A program made the translations under genes and the position numbers. Source: Eumeta japonica (Eukaryota > Arthropoda > Insecta > Lepidoptera > Psychidae). From it: 64,000 bases of DNA. Location: the NCBI GenBank assembly GCA_005406025.1, contig BGZK01001601.1:62001-126000 (forward strand), read 5' to 3'. Below the pieces are notes generated by a model, which was not told the origin of the DNA, did no database searches, and saw only the letters and a list, made by a program, of their open reading frames with translations. Below are positions 1 through 13,529 of the stretch, one piece after another (the stretch's first letter is position 1; the number at the start of each line of letters is the position of its first letter).

Positions 1-913
1 ATTACAAAGTAAAACGCTAATTATACTTTTCACAATTTAAATCCAAACTACATCGAAAATCATCAATCGAAATAGAGTAGCTTATCGATATTATATAACA
101 TAGTAGAAATAGAAATAAAATAAAACATAAAGAAAAACTTTGACCTAAAATAAAAAAACGATAACACACTATCTGTTTATTTGTAATTAAAATTAATAAA
201 TAGGTCTGAAGTGGTCGAGTGGCCACTGCTTTGCTAAGTCATCGAAAAATAAGATGTTCAACCTTTGACTGTAGATGAATAGGCCGATGTGTTTTGGATT
301 CATACAGAATGAAGCAACCGCTTTGTGCCTCGGAGGGCACGTTAAGACGCCAGTCCCGGCCGTTCACGCTTGTACGAAGATCACTTGTGTTCATGAACGC
401 CACAACATTCATTAACAGTGTACGTTACTTTAATAACAATTTATTAATAACATATATTAATTACATGGTGGGCTAAATAACGGCCCGCCATGATTAACTT
501 TCTAAACTAATCGATCTAAAATAACATCGTGCGAAGGCGTGTCATTACCATGAGACAGCTTGAAAGAGAAATAAATCATCTAGCCCATTTTTTTCTCAAA
601 GCAGAGTACGAAAGTGATTTGGAAATCTTTTACTTTTTTATTAATTTATTATCATTAAATTAGCGTAACATACAAAACAATAAAAAAAAATTATCGGCAA
701 CGTGCTTATAGACTTTCATAGAAGAGAGATCTAGCCGTATTTACGCAAACAACACTGCGAAATGCAAGCTTTATACTCAAAAACACACTCGAGGACTTCC
801 ATTTCAAAATTGGTTAATTAATGTAATTCCATTAAAAATTTCATTAAGATGTCGAAATCAGTTTATTCTTATGACCAGTTAATGTGAAATTTACTTTTCA
901 TTTTACGTATGGG

Positions 914-970
<57 letters not shown>

Positions 971-1608
971 CGAGATCTTTGTTCGCGTTAAATTAAATCG
1001 TTCCAGGAGCTTTAATGTAAAATCTATAACCCATTAAGATTTTAGTGAAGCGAATATTTTACTTGTACGAAAAACGTAATGGAGCGGAAAATGGCTATGA
1101 CACACGCTTGAAATTGCTTGAAGATATTAATCTAGTGACCCGTTATAATGATTTATATGACAATAAAAATTAAACACTCTTTTAAACCGTTATGGAAGCA
1201 TTTATCGGGAACACGATATGTATGCAAATTTTCATAAAAATCGCCAAATTTTTACGATGTTCGACGGCATACAATTAATTCAAGATACACATATTTTTTT
1301 TATTATCCGTATATTGTATATTATAATAAGTAATACGACAAATTTGCGCCATCAGCTCGAAGTGAAGTCAAAGTTTGTGGTTGTATGCAGTTACAAATCA
1401 ATATAAAATAGTCAACGTCCGCGCCGTAGCACCTTAGAAACGTCGGGATAAAATCATAATCATAAAATTATAAAATTATCCGACTTTTGTGGGGCACTGG
1501 ACGTTTTAGTTTTTTTCTTAATTCTTTTTGATGCGAGCTTTTCTCTCATTTGCGTTTTCTATCGTACAATTCCGCGCATATTGACGACTCATATGAGACA
1601 CCTCTTTA
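1..1608. other. no gene seen
   Basis: AT-rich DNA with the TA microsatellite at 917-967; the short ORFs at 17-226, 294-476 and 1218-1406 show no domain or codon signal. Confidence 0.7.
917..967. repeat. (TA)n microsatellite
   Basis: About 50 bp of uninterrupted TA. Confidence 0.95.
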
Positions 1609-2062
1609 TTGACGTGACAACGTCTTAAATTAGGTTGCGGCTGGGAGTCACTTTGAAAAAGTGTAACGCTCGGTAACGTAACGATGAGTCACCGAACGAG
1701 AGAGAGGCCCGCCGAATGCCTTGCGTCTCTCTCCCACTCAACTATGATCGGTCTGCCGCGCGCGCAGCACTAGAGAATTAGTGCATAGCTTGCAAATGTA
1801 TTGCAAGTTATTGTATGTATATTTGTATATAAATACGTATGTATGTGTAAAGGTAAAAATAAAATTTTGTTAATATGAAATTCAGTGCGAGATTCTTTGT
1901 ATAAATTAATGTTTTAAATATAATTCTTTGTATAAATAAATGTTTTAAATTGTTACTATTATTTCATCCTTCTTCCTACTATACGAATGAATATTCACAT
2001 TAAAATGATTTTACCATTCAAAGTCGTTGTCACGTAAAACTTTCGCCCGTATACCGACTTTA
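1609..2062. repeat. 454-bp dispersed repeat, copy 1
   Basis: Differs from 9082-9536 by one single-base indel in my reading (CACTTT-GAA against CACTTATGAA). It contains ACGTGACAACG near the left edge and its complement CGTTGTCACGT about 26 bp from the right edge, a TATATAAAT at 1826-1834, an AATAAA at 1858-1863, and an internal imperfect duplication around ATTCTTTGTATAAAT. It could be a MITE or a solo LTR; no protein is encoded. Confidence 0.85.
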
Positions 2063-4143
2063 CAGGCAACCAAATTTTTTTTTAGTTCTCAGTGTAGTAT
2101 CGATTTCATATGTATTTCGGATAATATTTTTATTGTTTTAATTTGAATTTTAGTAGCTTTTCTCGAGTTTGCTACAATGAATGTCATATTTAAACGCATT
2201 TTCACGCTACATTAATTTACTATACAATGCTCAAAACTCTACCGCTATGAAGTTAATCACGAAAAGCGCCTCCACTAAAATAGGGAGAAGGGAGAGTCGG
2301 GGAGCGTTGAACCCGCGTATCGCATCATTCGCAGGTAATTCACAGCGGCAAAGTTTCGTGCATTGTACTATATAACTTTAAACAACGTTAATTTACAAAC
2401 GCAGTCCTTTATACTAGTCCGATGACGTCACGGACAAAACAAAAATTGCAGCATAAACACTAAACACGTAGGTACTGACATGCCCTATCCATTGCGACCT
2501 CAAGCATCGTTATCGTCTCATCGGTCTCGCAGTAATTAGCGATTGAAATATGTCTCAAGAAAGTTTGGCCGGCTGTCACTACACTTACAACCGAAAAGAC
2601 GTTTCCACGTAAAGAAGTGGAACTAATGTGAATTAAAAAAAAATATCATAACGATGCCTAGATTCTGAACAAATGTGAAACACTCCGTACTTTCAGCGAA
2701 CGTTCCTTGAGTGGAGTGATTTTTTAAGTGATACAGAAAATTAATTCAAATTCGAGTTTTCTTTATTTCATAGGTTATAAATAAAACTTAAAATGCGTTT
2801 CAATATTTAAAGAATTAATATTTTGCTACGCGCAAGTTATTTAAGGATAGCTTTTTCAAATTTTAATATATTACATTACATAATAAAATATACTTAACTA
2901 TAAAAAAAAAATCCGCAAGAAATTCGAGCTGGTTATGTCCACGAATATTTGTTCTCTAAATATTTACAAATTGGATAAAACTCTTTTTCAAAAATCATTA
3001 GCTTAATAATGACTTTAAATATTAAATACGTGTAAATTTTGCCCATTTTCAGAGGTTTTATTGGACATGCGTACAAAGAGTGTCCTAAACGAACTCGTGT
3101 CTGTATGTAATCGACTGACGTGTAAACAGTTTGTTTTTATTTTATATATTGAATTTACATCAATCGCTATTTTTCGACAACAAATTAAATATTTTTTTAA
3201 ATGTATTCAATTTTGCATACAAACTGATATGCCAGAGTTAATATTCCAATTTTCTTAAACTAGTAAGATACTCCATGTCTCCTTCAACACAGCCCGCTTT
3301 TGCGACACTATTATTACAACTGTATCTTAGAACTAATGAAGATAACATGCAAATCTCCAACAGATCAATATTGAAAAAAGAAAATGAATTTTTTTATTCT
3401 GTTATTTATATATTTGTGGCGATACGTTAGAAATTTTATGTTTTTTATGATATTTATAAATAAAGATCCTTTTATTACCATTACTTAGCAACACACTTAA
3501 TGTGGTATGAAAAATGTAAATTAAAAGCCTTTTCAATTAGGTACAAAGTATTAGTAGTTAGTTGTAAGTGTAAGTTATTGATCCTAACAAATTTAAAGCA
3601 CGTCCTAATTTAATTAGAAAAATTAAGATTTCACAGCTAACTAGTCTTGTTAGTGCAAACAAAATTATGAAAACATAATGACTTGACCAATATCTGTCTC
3701 AGGTTAATATTTTTTTATAATAACAAAAATACATCAACAACATTCTTTACCCAAATAGCTTGTTATTTGAATGCAACGAAAACAATATAGTTGTTGTTTT
3801 CGTTGATTTATTTGCGACTAAAACAAAGAAGGAGATACAAAAATTTTGATTGATGCTATTATGAAGTATTTCAGGAATGACAAGGAGTATTCACTTAGAC
3901 TAAAAGTCCTGGATTTGCAAAGCGAATTCGATGAATTAAATATCAATTCATAAATTTAATAAACCGCAATCTTCTTTCAAATATTTTATTTATATAAAAA
4001 AAATGGCATTAAATACTTCTTATCTTTATCGAATTTGGACGTAACTAAAAAATGAATAGTTGTTCCTTAATAATTCCATACGTGAAAAGTTAAGCATAAA
4101 AAACTAATTTTCGATCATGGAACTATGTCATGTGTAAGAAATA
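2063..4143. other. no gene seen
   Basis: AT-rich. Contains a 12-bp inverted repeat CAACGAAAACAA near 3774 and nothing recognisable as coding. Confidence 0.7.
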
Positions 4144-4876
4144 CTGGCCAAGAGCACGTCGCATCATGCTCATAATAGGGTTCCGAAGCCATTATTGAAC
4201 GAAATGCAGTACAGATGAAAAAAGTACGTTGTTATATTTTTTTCATGTTTCCCGAAAAGAATAGTTATAAGCAATTTAGTCGCCTATAACTAAAAAAAAA
4301 TCTGTTTAAGCTTGTGCTAATGAAGCCCTCTCATACGACAAATTCAAAATTTGTATCGCCGTTCCTTGCATAATTTTGTGATTTATTGTGTTATAATTAA
4401 AAATATACACCTTACAGATTTTTTTCTTCTGTAAAAATAAGTAAAAGTTTAAAAAATTCTACAAAAAGATTTGGTTATCCATACAATTATGATCGCGCAT
4501 ACTTTATGATTTAATTACAAATGTATAATTATCAGATTTTTTCCTATATTTGTAGTATAAGACCATATTACTTACCAAATTTCATAGTTCTAGGTCAACG
4601 GAAAATACCCTATAAATTTTGATTGCCTTGAGAGTGTCAAAACATACATTTTTTATGGCATAAACTGTCGTATCATTTTTTACTTTAACTAAAAGTTTAA
4701 TATTTTGACAATTTCAAGGCATTGTAGACTTCAGTATATGGTTTTAATTTCAACTGGATACTCCCGAGATAAGAGTCTTGAGAAACAGACGGACGGACGG
4801 ACGGACGGACGGACGGACGGACAAAAAAATGATCCTATAAGGGTTCTGTTTTTTCCTTTGACGTACGGAACCCTAG
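4144..4876 (+). mobile_element. AGGGTTCCG/CGGAACCCT-ended repeat, copy 1
   Basis: The left part reads TGGCCAAGAGCACGTCGCAT, then AGGGTTCCG (4177-4185); the right end is GACGTACGGAACCCTAG with the inverted CGGAACCCT at 4866-4874. Inside is TAGTCGCCTATAACTA and a tetranucleotide run near the right end. A reverse-oriented copy is at 41659-42384. I recognise the type as common in lepidopteran genomes. It is non-coding, hence non-autonomous; the superfamily is not assigned. Confidence 0.75.
4786..4823. repeat. (ACGG)n tetranucleotide microsatellite
   Basis: About eight to nine GGAC/ACGG units, located inside the repeat at 4144-4876 where related copies have fewer units. Confidence 0.9.
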
Positions 4877-5195
4877 AAACTTAATCTAAATAATGTGTTT
4901 ATTAATATTAAACTATTTTTGACATTGCAGTCTCTATAAAAAAAAATGAAAATTATTTGTCACTGAACATCTTTCAGAAAAATTAAAATAATATTAAACG
5001 TTCATTTCTTTTAGAAAATCGTTTCGTTAAGAAAGCGTTACAGTTATGGATTGTTGTCTGTCTGCCTGTCTATATAATGAAAACTTTTATACTAAATTCT
5101 ACTCAGAAAAATAAAAAAAATACTATTGCTTCGAAACAACCACCGACTGCATAACATATTTACCGATCGCTTATGGAATTGATGTCCAAAACTCC

Positions 5196-5299
5196 TCGGA
5201 CGGACAGTGGAGCAACACGGGCGGACAGTGGAGCAACACGGACGGACAGTGGAGCAACACGGACGGACAGTGGAGCAACACGGACGGACAGTGGAGCAA
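5196..5299. repeat. 21-bp minisatellite, five units
   Basis: Unit CGGACAGTGGAGCAACACGG plus one base, about five near-perfect copies. Because 21 is a multiple of three, it leaves overlapping ORFs open on both strands (5092-5527); these are artefacts of the repeat and not genes. Confidence 0.92.
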
Positions 5300-6117
5300 A
5301 CGGTTCGTTCCGCCGTCACTTATCCAGAACGACGATTGTCCTTCCACGTCGCGTTGGTTCCGCGCGATGGCCTCACGCAGTTACAGTCCTCTCGTTGTCC
5401 CGAAGGAAAAAGTTCTGCCGGGCCCGGGCCTCGCATCGGTTTTCTTCATCTACATTTTATTAACTCGCCGAGATACTTTATGGGAGGGAGCGAGGGGGCT
5501 GGCAACTTCGGCGCTGGCGGTGATTGAATATTTTTATTAAAAAAAAAAAAAAACTTGGCAAAGTTTAATTCTTGTAATTCTTTTGATGTTTCAGATTTAT
5601 TATTTCTCGATAATATCGGACTTCCAGAAAGGGAGAGATTAGGGGAATTAAAGCGGGAACGTCAGAACGTTTTATCATGGAAAAGGATCATTCTGGAACA
5701 CATTAGCTAAAATAATTTCATTTTCATATCATATTTCACGTTAGGTCTCTTACATAGGGATTTCCATTAAAAATTGAAGCTTTGAGGAAAATCATTTTTG
5801 TCTAGCAAGAAGAAAATAACATATTATTGTATTATATCATGATATTTGTTTTCAAAAAATGTTTAAGCGTCTATTTTTTTATTCATATAATTCTATAAAT
5901 CAAAAAATTAAAAATCTTTAAGTCACTGATATGGTACAATATATGTACCTAACAGTAAGTGCGATATTATACTGTAATATTAATAACAATTCAATAAGTT
6001 GCTAACTTCATAGTTCACTTGGCATAGATTATAAATGGGCGGTTCTAATGAAATAAAAAAATATATATAAATCGTCCCGCAAACGATTTCTGTGAGTTTA
6101 TTAGTACTTAAGCAATT
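5300..6117. other. GC-balanced block then AT-rich DNA, no gene seen
   Basis: 5300-5530 is distinctly GC-richer than its flanks and ends at an A run. It has open frames only because of the adjoining minisatellite. Possibly conserved non-coding sequence. Confidence 0.4.
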
Positions 6118-6324
6118 AATCAGTGGTTTCTTACCTTACCTACTGCGCACAAAGCCGTGCGTTCGATTCCCACGCAAAACAGTAATTTTATTAAAAAAAA
6201 AATGTTTGCCTTGCGTCTAGTTATTTTTATGTATGTACGTAAAGTATAAACTATTTGATACCCATAGTACAAGCTTTGCTTAGCTCGTTTTCCTATACTA
6301 TGTATGTCCCAATATAAAAAAAAT
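6118..6324 (+). mobile_element. tRNA-derived SINE, degraded head
   Basis: A B-box-like GCGTTCGATTCCCACGC lies at about 6170-6186; the 3' part has CCCATAGTACAAGCTTTGCT and ends TGTCCCAATATAAAAAAAA. I recognise this tail from lepidopteran SINEs. The A box has decayed. The minus-strand ORF across it is not a gene. Confidence 0.7.
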
Positions 6325-9081
6325 AACATTCGCTATCGAGAAACAGACAGACAATAAAGAGGTTTTTGTTATTGATAGTCCTCTATAAGAAACACAACAG
6401 ATCACACAAACAACTGTACTGTTCAAATTTCATTAGGTACTTTTTTCATGGTTATTTCGAAATAACATTAAACTCACAAGTCGAAAACCCTTCGTACACA
6501 AGCCGCATTAATTTTGAATCGCCGGTCCACCTGAAATGAATTAGCACCATCAAGAAAACAGCTTGTTTTATACCTTTTTCCGTTCCAATAAATTTTGATG
6601 GTCAGGTAACAGAAAAAAACACGAACCGAGGCTTCCAACGAAATGATTACGTTTAAAATGTTGTAACTCGACGCGACGGACGGAACAGACCGCGGCAACC
6701 CTCCGTGAGTTTTTATAGGGCCGGGGGTAGGGTGGGTTAAGATTTTTTTAATATTGACAATACTCTTTATATCGCTTCAATTTGGGTGAGTAATTTTGTC
6801 CTTTCAAAGCGACACTCTTTGTGGGCTCGCCGCCATTGTCGGAGGCTTTGCAGATTCATTTTGCCGATATTAAACAAGGTATTGAACGTGAAAAGGTATA
6901 ATTAATTAAGGGCTATTTAAATTTTTCATTCTCCTCCTGTGAATGCGTGTCAGTGAACGATTTCGGAACTATTTATAAAAAAGTTGATCATGGAACATCG
7001 AACATGTTCTATCTTAAGGTAAATTTTGTCGCCGGTTTCACGTTCTGACAGAGCAGCACTCGCGAAGGTAACATGATTTCAGACGCTACAAAATGATACT
7101 GTAATATATTTTCATAATCCCTTACAGTATCGTGCCGCGTGTAATAAATACCTTTTATAGGTAGTACGCGATGTTCAATCAACACTTGGTTTAGGGGTCG
7201 CGATTTTGAATTTAAGAACCGCGACAATAGACAACATCTCATTCTAAAATAAGCTTGTGAAAACAAAAATTGCAAGAAAAGAAAATATTCCATTCTCTGA
7301 AATAGTTTTAGATAAGTTGTCCTGGTTTATATAGTTAGTATTAAGTTTTGTATTTCAAACAAAAGGTTGGTGGAAGAAGTCCTGCCATTTATAGAAAATT
7401 TTAGTAAAGCATCGCTACAGAAAAGTTAGCTATAGAAAGTGGATCATTTTATATAAACAAAAAGTAAAGCAGAAAAATAATCAAGTGATACTGTTAGACA
7501 ATAGACAGACAAACGAGTAAGCTTTCGTGGCAATAATTTTAAAGTACATTTATTGTAACTACTCAAAACCTACTTTCTAGATTAAAAGTTGTAATGTATT
7601 TTTTGTGAAGAGCTCTAGTGAATTCTAGCTTATAATATATACTTCGTAAGGCAGACAGATATACTGAAGGAAGAGCACGTAATACATGTAAGTAGAAAAT
7701 GTATATCTACTAACCTAACTCTTCGAGGCCCCGGAAATAAGCAAGTCTTTACGACCTCAACCTGATTAGCTGTAGGAAAAAGATATAAGATTGGTAGGTT
7801 CACGACCGCTATACTGTCAGGGATATCCAGAGATTAAACAGTATTGTATATAAACTCGTGGACATATTTATGGGAAAGCAAATACATTGAATAGTGTTTA
7901 CCGTATTCTCATTAAGTAACGGGCCATATCTAACAAGTTAATGTTATTTTGAAAGAAAAGAATAATAACCCTAATTTTTTACATGTTTCGTTATTTTTTT
8001 TTTTCTAATTAATGCATATTTTAAGAATCTTGGCTGAGATTAGTTGTTTTTAACAGTTTTTACTTTTTGATTATTCTTGTCACAAAAACATTGTTGATTT
8101 AACAGACAACATTATTTTAAAAATAAGCGATTAATATCTCCTTCAAGTCTCTAGATCTGTAACTTTAAGATGACGCAGTGATAAACTATTTATATGAATT
8201 GGAACGCAGCGCCCCGTAACTCCGCCGTATTAATAAAACATGCGCATTTTTGTCTATTTTTAAAAGTCATCTGCAGCAAAACAGTTTTTATTTTCATTTA
8301 AAACAAAAACTAGGACTATTTCCAAAAAAAAATACCACCGGCTTTTAAATGCGGTTGTATAGATTAACTATGTGAAAAATTTGGAAGCTTAAATCGGAAT
8401 CTTAAAATGGAAATTTATATATAAAATGAAAATCTGTATTTTAAATGAAATATTTTTTTAAATTATTTCTCTGTTATGATAGTTTATGATTCGAGTAACA
8501 GCAAATGACAAATTAAAGTCATTACATGAATAATTCAGTCACCAAAGATCACTTTCAGATATTTTGTATTGTCTGAGAAAAATCGAGATGCCACCACCGG
8601 AATTTCTAATTCATAACTTTAATTCAAAATGGTTACAGACACATACATTTTCTTAGTCTGTCATATTTCGAAAGTAATATAAAATGATATCAATGGACTA
8701 GTTTGTATAAGAGGCGCCAAGACGAAGCCTTAAAAGTGCAATATCAAGGTATAAAAGACATATTTTTTTAAGAAGTGTGCTAGAAAGCGACCTGTAATTT
8801 TTCTGACGTCAGCTTAGGTACATTCTCGATACGGCCAAAGTACAAGTATCCTTGCCTACCACTTTAGAAATTCAATATCAATTAACTTGATAAACTTGTA
8901 AGGTGCATTAGCAGAACAATAGGTACAGTATGCCACAATATTCTACTGATGATAACATAAAAAATTATGGCTAGAGTTAAATGGCAGAATTGACAAAGAA
9001 AGGCAGTAACAGTAAATTCTGAGTGTGGCACAAGTTAGGACAACAATAAAAAAACATCCTCAAGGTAGCACGAAAGTAATT
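6325..9081. other. no gene seen
   Basis: Mostly AT-rich. A GC-balanced stretch at about 6660-6860 contains TGGGCTCGCCGCCATTGTCG, which stands out, but no frame is convincing. A 10-bp inverted repeat GATACTGTAA lies at 7095-7131. Confidence 0.6.
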
Positions 9082-9536
9082 TTGACGTGACAACGTCTTA
9101 AATTAGGTTGCGGCTGGGAGTCACTTATGAAAAAGTGTAACGCTCGGTAACGTAACGATGAGTCACCGAACGAGAGAGAGGCCCGCCGAATGCCTTGCGT
9201 CTCTCTCCCACTCAACTATGATCGGTCTGCCGCGCGCGCAGCACTAGAGAATTAGTGCATAGCTTGCAAATGTATTGCAAGTTATTGTATGTATATTTGT
9301 ATATAAATACGTATGTATGTGTAAAGGTAAAAATAAAATTTTGTTAATATGAAATTCAGTGCGAGATTCTTTGTATAAATTAATGTTTTAAATATAATTC
9401 TTTGTATAAATAAATGTTTTAAATTGTTACTATTATTTCATCCTTCTTCCTACTATACGAATGAATATTCACATTAAAATGATTTTACCATTCAAAGTCG
9501 TTGTCACGTAAAACTTTCGCCCGTATACCGACTTTA
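9082..9536. repeat. 455-bp dispersed repeat, copy 2
   Basis: Same orientation as copy 1 and almost identical, so both are recent relative to the surrounding decayed repeats. The shared part starts at TTGACGTGAC and ends at CCGACTTTA; the flanks differ on both sides. No convincing target-site duplication can be defined. Confidence 0.85.
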
Positions 9537-12500
9537 TTTTATTATTACGAGTGTAATATTAGTATTATTATTCCTGATTTCATGATTTTTTTTTAATTAA
9601 TCTTACGACCTCACTCAAAAGCGTTAATTAAATTAGATCTTGTACATGTTTAATTGTCATTCAATGTGTTAATTAGCATTTGACCTCACTGCTAAACTAC
9701 GTGCTAATGGCCATTTAATTGTCCGAGAGTAACATTTCCTTAAACCAATACTAAGTAACAACCTACGAAGCATTAAAATTTAAGTAAGTTCTCTGAATGC
9801 GCCAAGTTCTGTTTTCTGGAACGTTCTTAAATTGTTAATTCTTTTCAATTAATGCTTGTTTATTGTGATTTGTTTCTTTTTTATATTTTTCTAAATATTT
9901 TCATGCATGTATTGTATACCAATACCGATTACAAGAAAGGTATGAAAATATTATTAAGACAAAGCTTCTACATGTTCTTATGCAAGTTTTTTTCGACTAT
10001 TTTAACCTTCTATCATTTTTAAAATTGATGTTTGTAATTTGAAACATTCAGTTCAACCACCACTTACATTCTAACGATTTAAGTCAAAAAGTGTTGAGTA
10101 TGACGGTATTTTTATAGGGCATAAGTATTGTAAAAATTTAAAAATTAGGTGTTAGACTTCGAAAATCGTATTCGTTATTTTTAATTTTAGATTTCATTTT
10201 GTTGATGAATCTGAATGATGATGTTGATGTTGATGATGTTGATGAAGCTGATATTAATACGTATCTTCTGAAATATTTACCTTACGACTTTGCAATGTCA
10301 ATGTCGTTTATTATTAACCTACAAGACCATACAATGTATGTAATACAAAGAGTTCTAGTTTGACATTTTCGGTAAACATTAATATTTCACTCAATAAGAA
10401 TATAAAATTCATTGCTGTGATCCCATCTTACGTTCAAAAACCAGACGTTGTGAAAAATTGCTTTCTCTATCTCAAATATCTACCGAGTACCCCCTAACAT
10501 CCAATAAAAGCATCGAACACTTCTGATAATTAGTTTGTTATTAAAATACTTAAAATATTTGAGGTATTTTGAGGTATTTGAGGTTTTATTGAAGCACTTA
10601 AAGAAAAATAAACATAATTTCTCATGATATTAGTAATTAATACATAATAATAGTGTGTTTTAGAAATTAATATCAACAAAGCATATTTTAAAATGTTTTG
10701 TTATCTATTTTTCAAGTTTCTCTTCGAGTATGCCTAAATGTTGGTAATGTAGGACGGAATTTAGTAGCTTTGCTTAATAAATTTGAAAATTTGGAAAAAC
10801 TATCACAGCCTGATTTTTAGAGAATTTTAGTTTAGCTAAATATAAAGAAATAATATTCATCTACACTTATATTTATGAAGGGTATTAGAATATCGTTGTC
10901 GCAACTAAAGGTAGCGTGAACTGTACTAGCTATATTCGTTTTTCACGTGTTAAAAGCATAAACAAAATTTATTAAATTTATATTTCTCTTAAGTGCTGAA
11001 TTTTCTTAAAGTGTCAAAAATTAAGTAAAAAACTGGACACGATTCCAACAAAATGAATTAAATGATACGCCATAGATATAGATATAACATCAGCGCCATA
11101 GATAAAAGTGTCAATATATGTACAGAGTTTCATACGCATATTGTAATATAAACCCTATTAGAAGTATTAATGTGCGTCAACTTTAAGATATGCTTAGTGC
11201 CGAATTTCCCATTGCTCAATTAACCCTTCAATATCTATCTGTTAGTATTGCAAGATAGGTACACTAACTGTAAGACGTAAATAGATGTAAAAGGATTTTT
11301 TGATGTAACACATTTACACAGGTACGAAACAAATACATTACACCGAGACAATGTAACAAAGATATAAAAATAGTGGCGACTGCTTGAAAACTGAAACCAG
11401 CCATATTTGCTTGTCGTTCGCAACTTATTGGCGCTATTATTTTTATGTTGCGGGTTACAAAAAACACTAAATCAATAGTTTCGGTAGTTTTAGCGCTAGA
11501 TTTGATCTGTCATCACACAACAGTGGTGCTGGAAAAGCTGAACGCATAGTGTTTGTTTAATCAAACAGGGCAACGAGGAATAAGATAACAAATATCAATT
11601 AAATTGTGACACATAAAATGAAATATATAATTTTTCATATATTAAATGTGTGCCATTTCGGTAATGAAACTTGTCATTGCCATTTTAATTCTATACCGGT
11701 ACACGTCTAAAATTAATTTGATTTGTTTAAAAAAACTCGTTTCACATCCATCGCGAAGAGGAATTCCGGGCGCATATAACATGCATGAGTTTGTGCTGCA
11801 ATAACCGAAATTGCATTGCACGCTGCACTGGGAGACTTTGTTGTGTTTATTTAATTCGTTTTACGGCCCCGCTGCACATTGTCGAAACTGGTTCATTTGC
11901 GTTATTATACACTAATTTGATAACGTTCATGAAACATGTCGGAAGCTAAGTTTTACCAATTAAAACTTAATGTTATTTTCGAAATTGTTATAATATTATT
12001 ACGAGCGTATTCGCTCATATGCAGTTATATTAATGTTATAAAATTGAAGGAACACGGAATGTTGCGATCAATTAATAATTAATTATGTTTAATGTGTTAA
12101 TTATGGGCAGTATTTAGAGTTGTGATCATAAACACACAAGTTATTTATAAAATAAATATAAATCAATATTTATATTTTTCTAGTTATGAATTTGAGGACA
12201 CAATGCCGTCGCACTTCTAGATTAGATCATTACAAGAAAACTAGAAATAGAAGACTTAATACTTCTAGTTTTGATCAATTACTACGTTGTACATTTCGAT
12301 ATGTATACAATTTTTACTTGCTACTATACGATATCTCTGACAATTTGACATATTAAAATAAAGATATTTTAAAACTACAATAAAAAAAATTATGTTGATT
12401 TTTACTTACTTCGCTAATTATATTTACAAGGCTAGTGGAGTAGCAAAAAGTATATGCGATTACTATGCAAATATCTAGAACGTGAACGATTTCCAAGTAA

Positions 12501-13529
12501 AACCACATATTGTAATGGTAACACAAACTATACAAAACATAAACAAAATCCAATGTTTACGTAAAACGTGTATTCCGCGCTAATCCGCCGAAAAGTAGAA
12601 ACCCTCACGAAAACGGCGAAATACGAAAAGTTCGCCAACTATTAACCCGAAACCAGACATAATATTATAGGCCGCGAGCGTTAAATTATCCCATAAACAG
12701 AGCGGAATGCGCGTAAAAAACTTTCCGCTATCGAACTGGGAGCCATTTAGTTCAACGAAAACAAAAAAAAAAAAAGGAAAAATGTATGAGAACGTCCGAC
12801 CCATAAATTCGATGGAACATTCCAACTTTGTTTTTGAAGTTTGCGGACATAAATGTGTGTAATATCCGCCCTGTCCTTAAGCTGAATGTGATTTTATTTT
12901 CGGTCATGTCGTTTCCTCAAGTTTCTTTTTTTATTTATTTTTAAATGTCAAAGATAGGTATAGAATAAATTTCTATCACCTCCATAAAATAATGTTATAT
13001 ATAGCTGATGTTATGCAAATGTTTACGTTTTGTCAAATGAAAAGCAGAATCTGTGGTACTGTTATGGAATATTTTCTAATTAAATCCGTATTTTTGTTCT
13101 AAATGATTATTTTTTTTTCATCGTTTCCTCCTTAGACAGATATATTGTAGATCTGTCTATGTATATAACATGAATACGATTTTACTATGTCCGGGTATTG
13201 GTTAAAAACTATTTAATGTAAACCTTTGACCATTCACGCGGAGTTGTTTCTAAATTATTTTAGGAATATATATCATATATATTACTTTTTGAATACATAT
13301 CCCTTATATGGGTAAAAATTTTTTTCGGATATCGAAATTAATACCAAATAATTATATTTAAATTACCTAGACTTTTTTAAATAAACAATTTTGTATTGCA
13401 ATTACAAGACTTTCAGTTATATAGGTGAATCAATTGAAATACTTTTATTTTATAAAAATAATAATGAAACAGCTAGTTAGTAAATAGATACCTATTTAAT
13501 AAATAAAAATAAAATTACAGGTCAGCCAG
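9537..13529. other. no gene seen
   Basis: AT-rich, with GC-balanced patches at about 11745-11900 and 12590-12840 that may be conserved non-coding elements; the minus-strand ORF over the second (81 codons) carries no recognisable protein. Confidence 0.55.
10213..10252. repeat. (GATGTT/GAT)n trinucleotide run
   Basis: GATGATGTTGATGTTGATGA and on, about 40 bp, interrupted. Confidence 0.8.

Noticed and set aside
2063..9081. Interior of a complete LTR retrotransposon between the two 454-bp repeats
   Set aside because: No gag or pol frame, no primer-binding site after the left repeat, no polypurine tract before the right repeat, and old unrelated repeats inside; kept only as a finding with low support.
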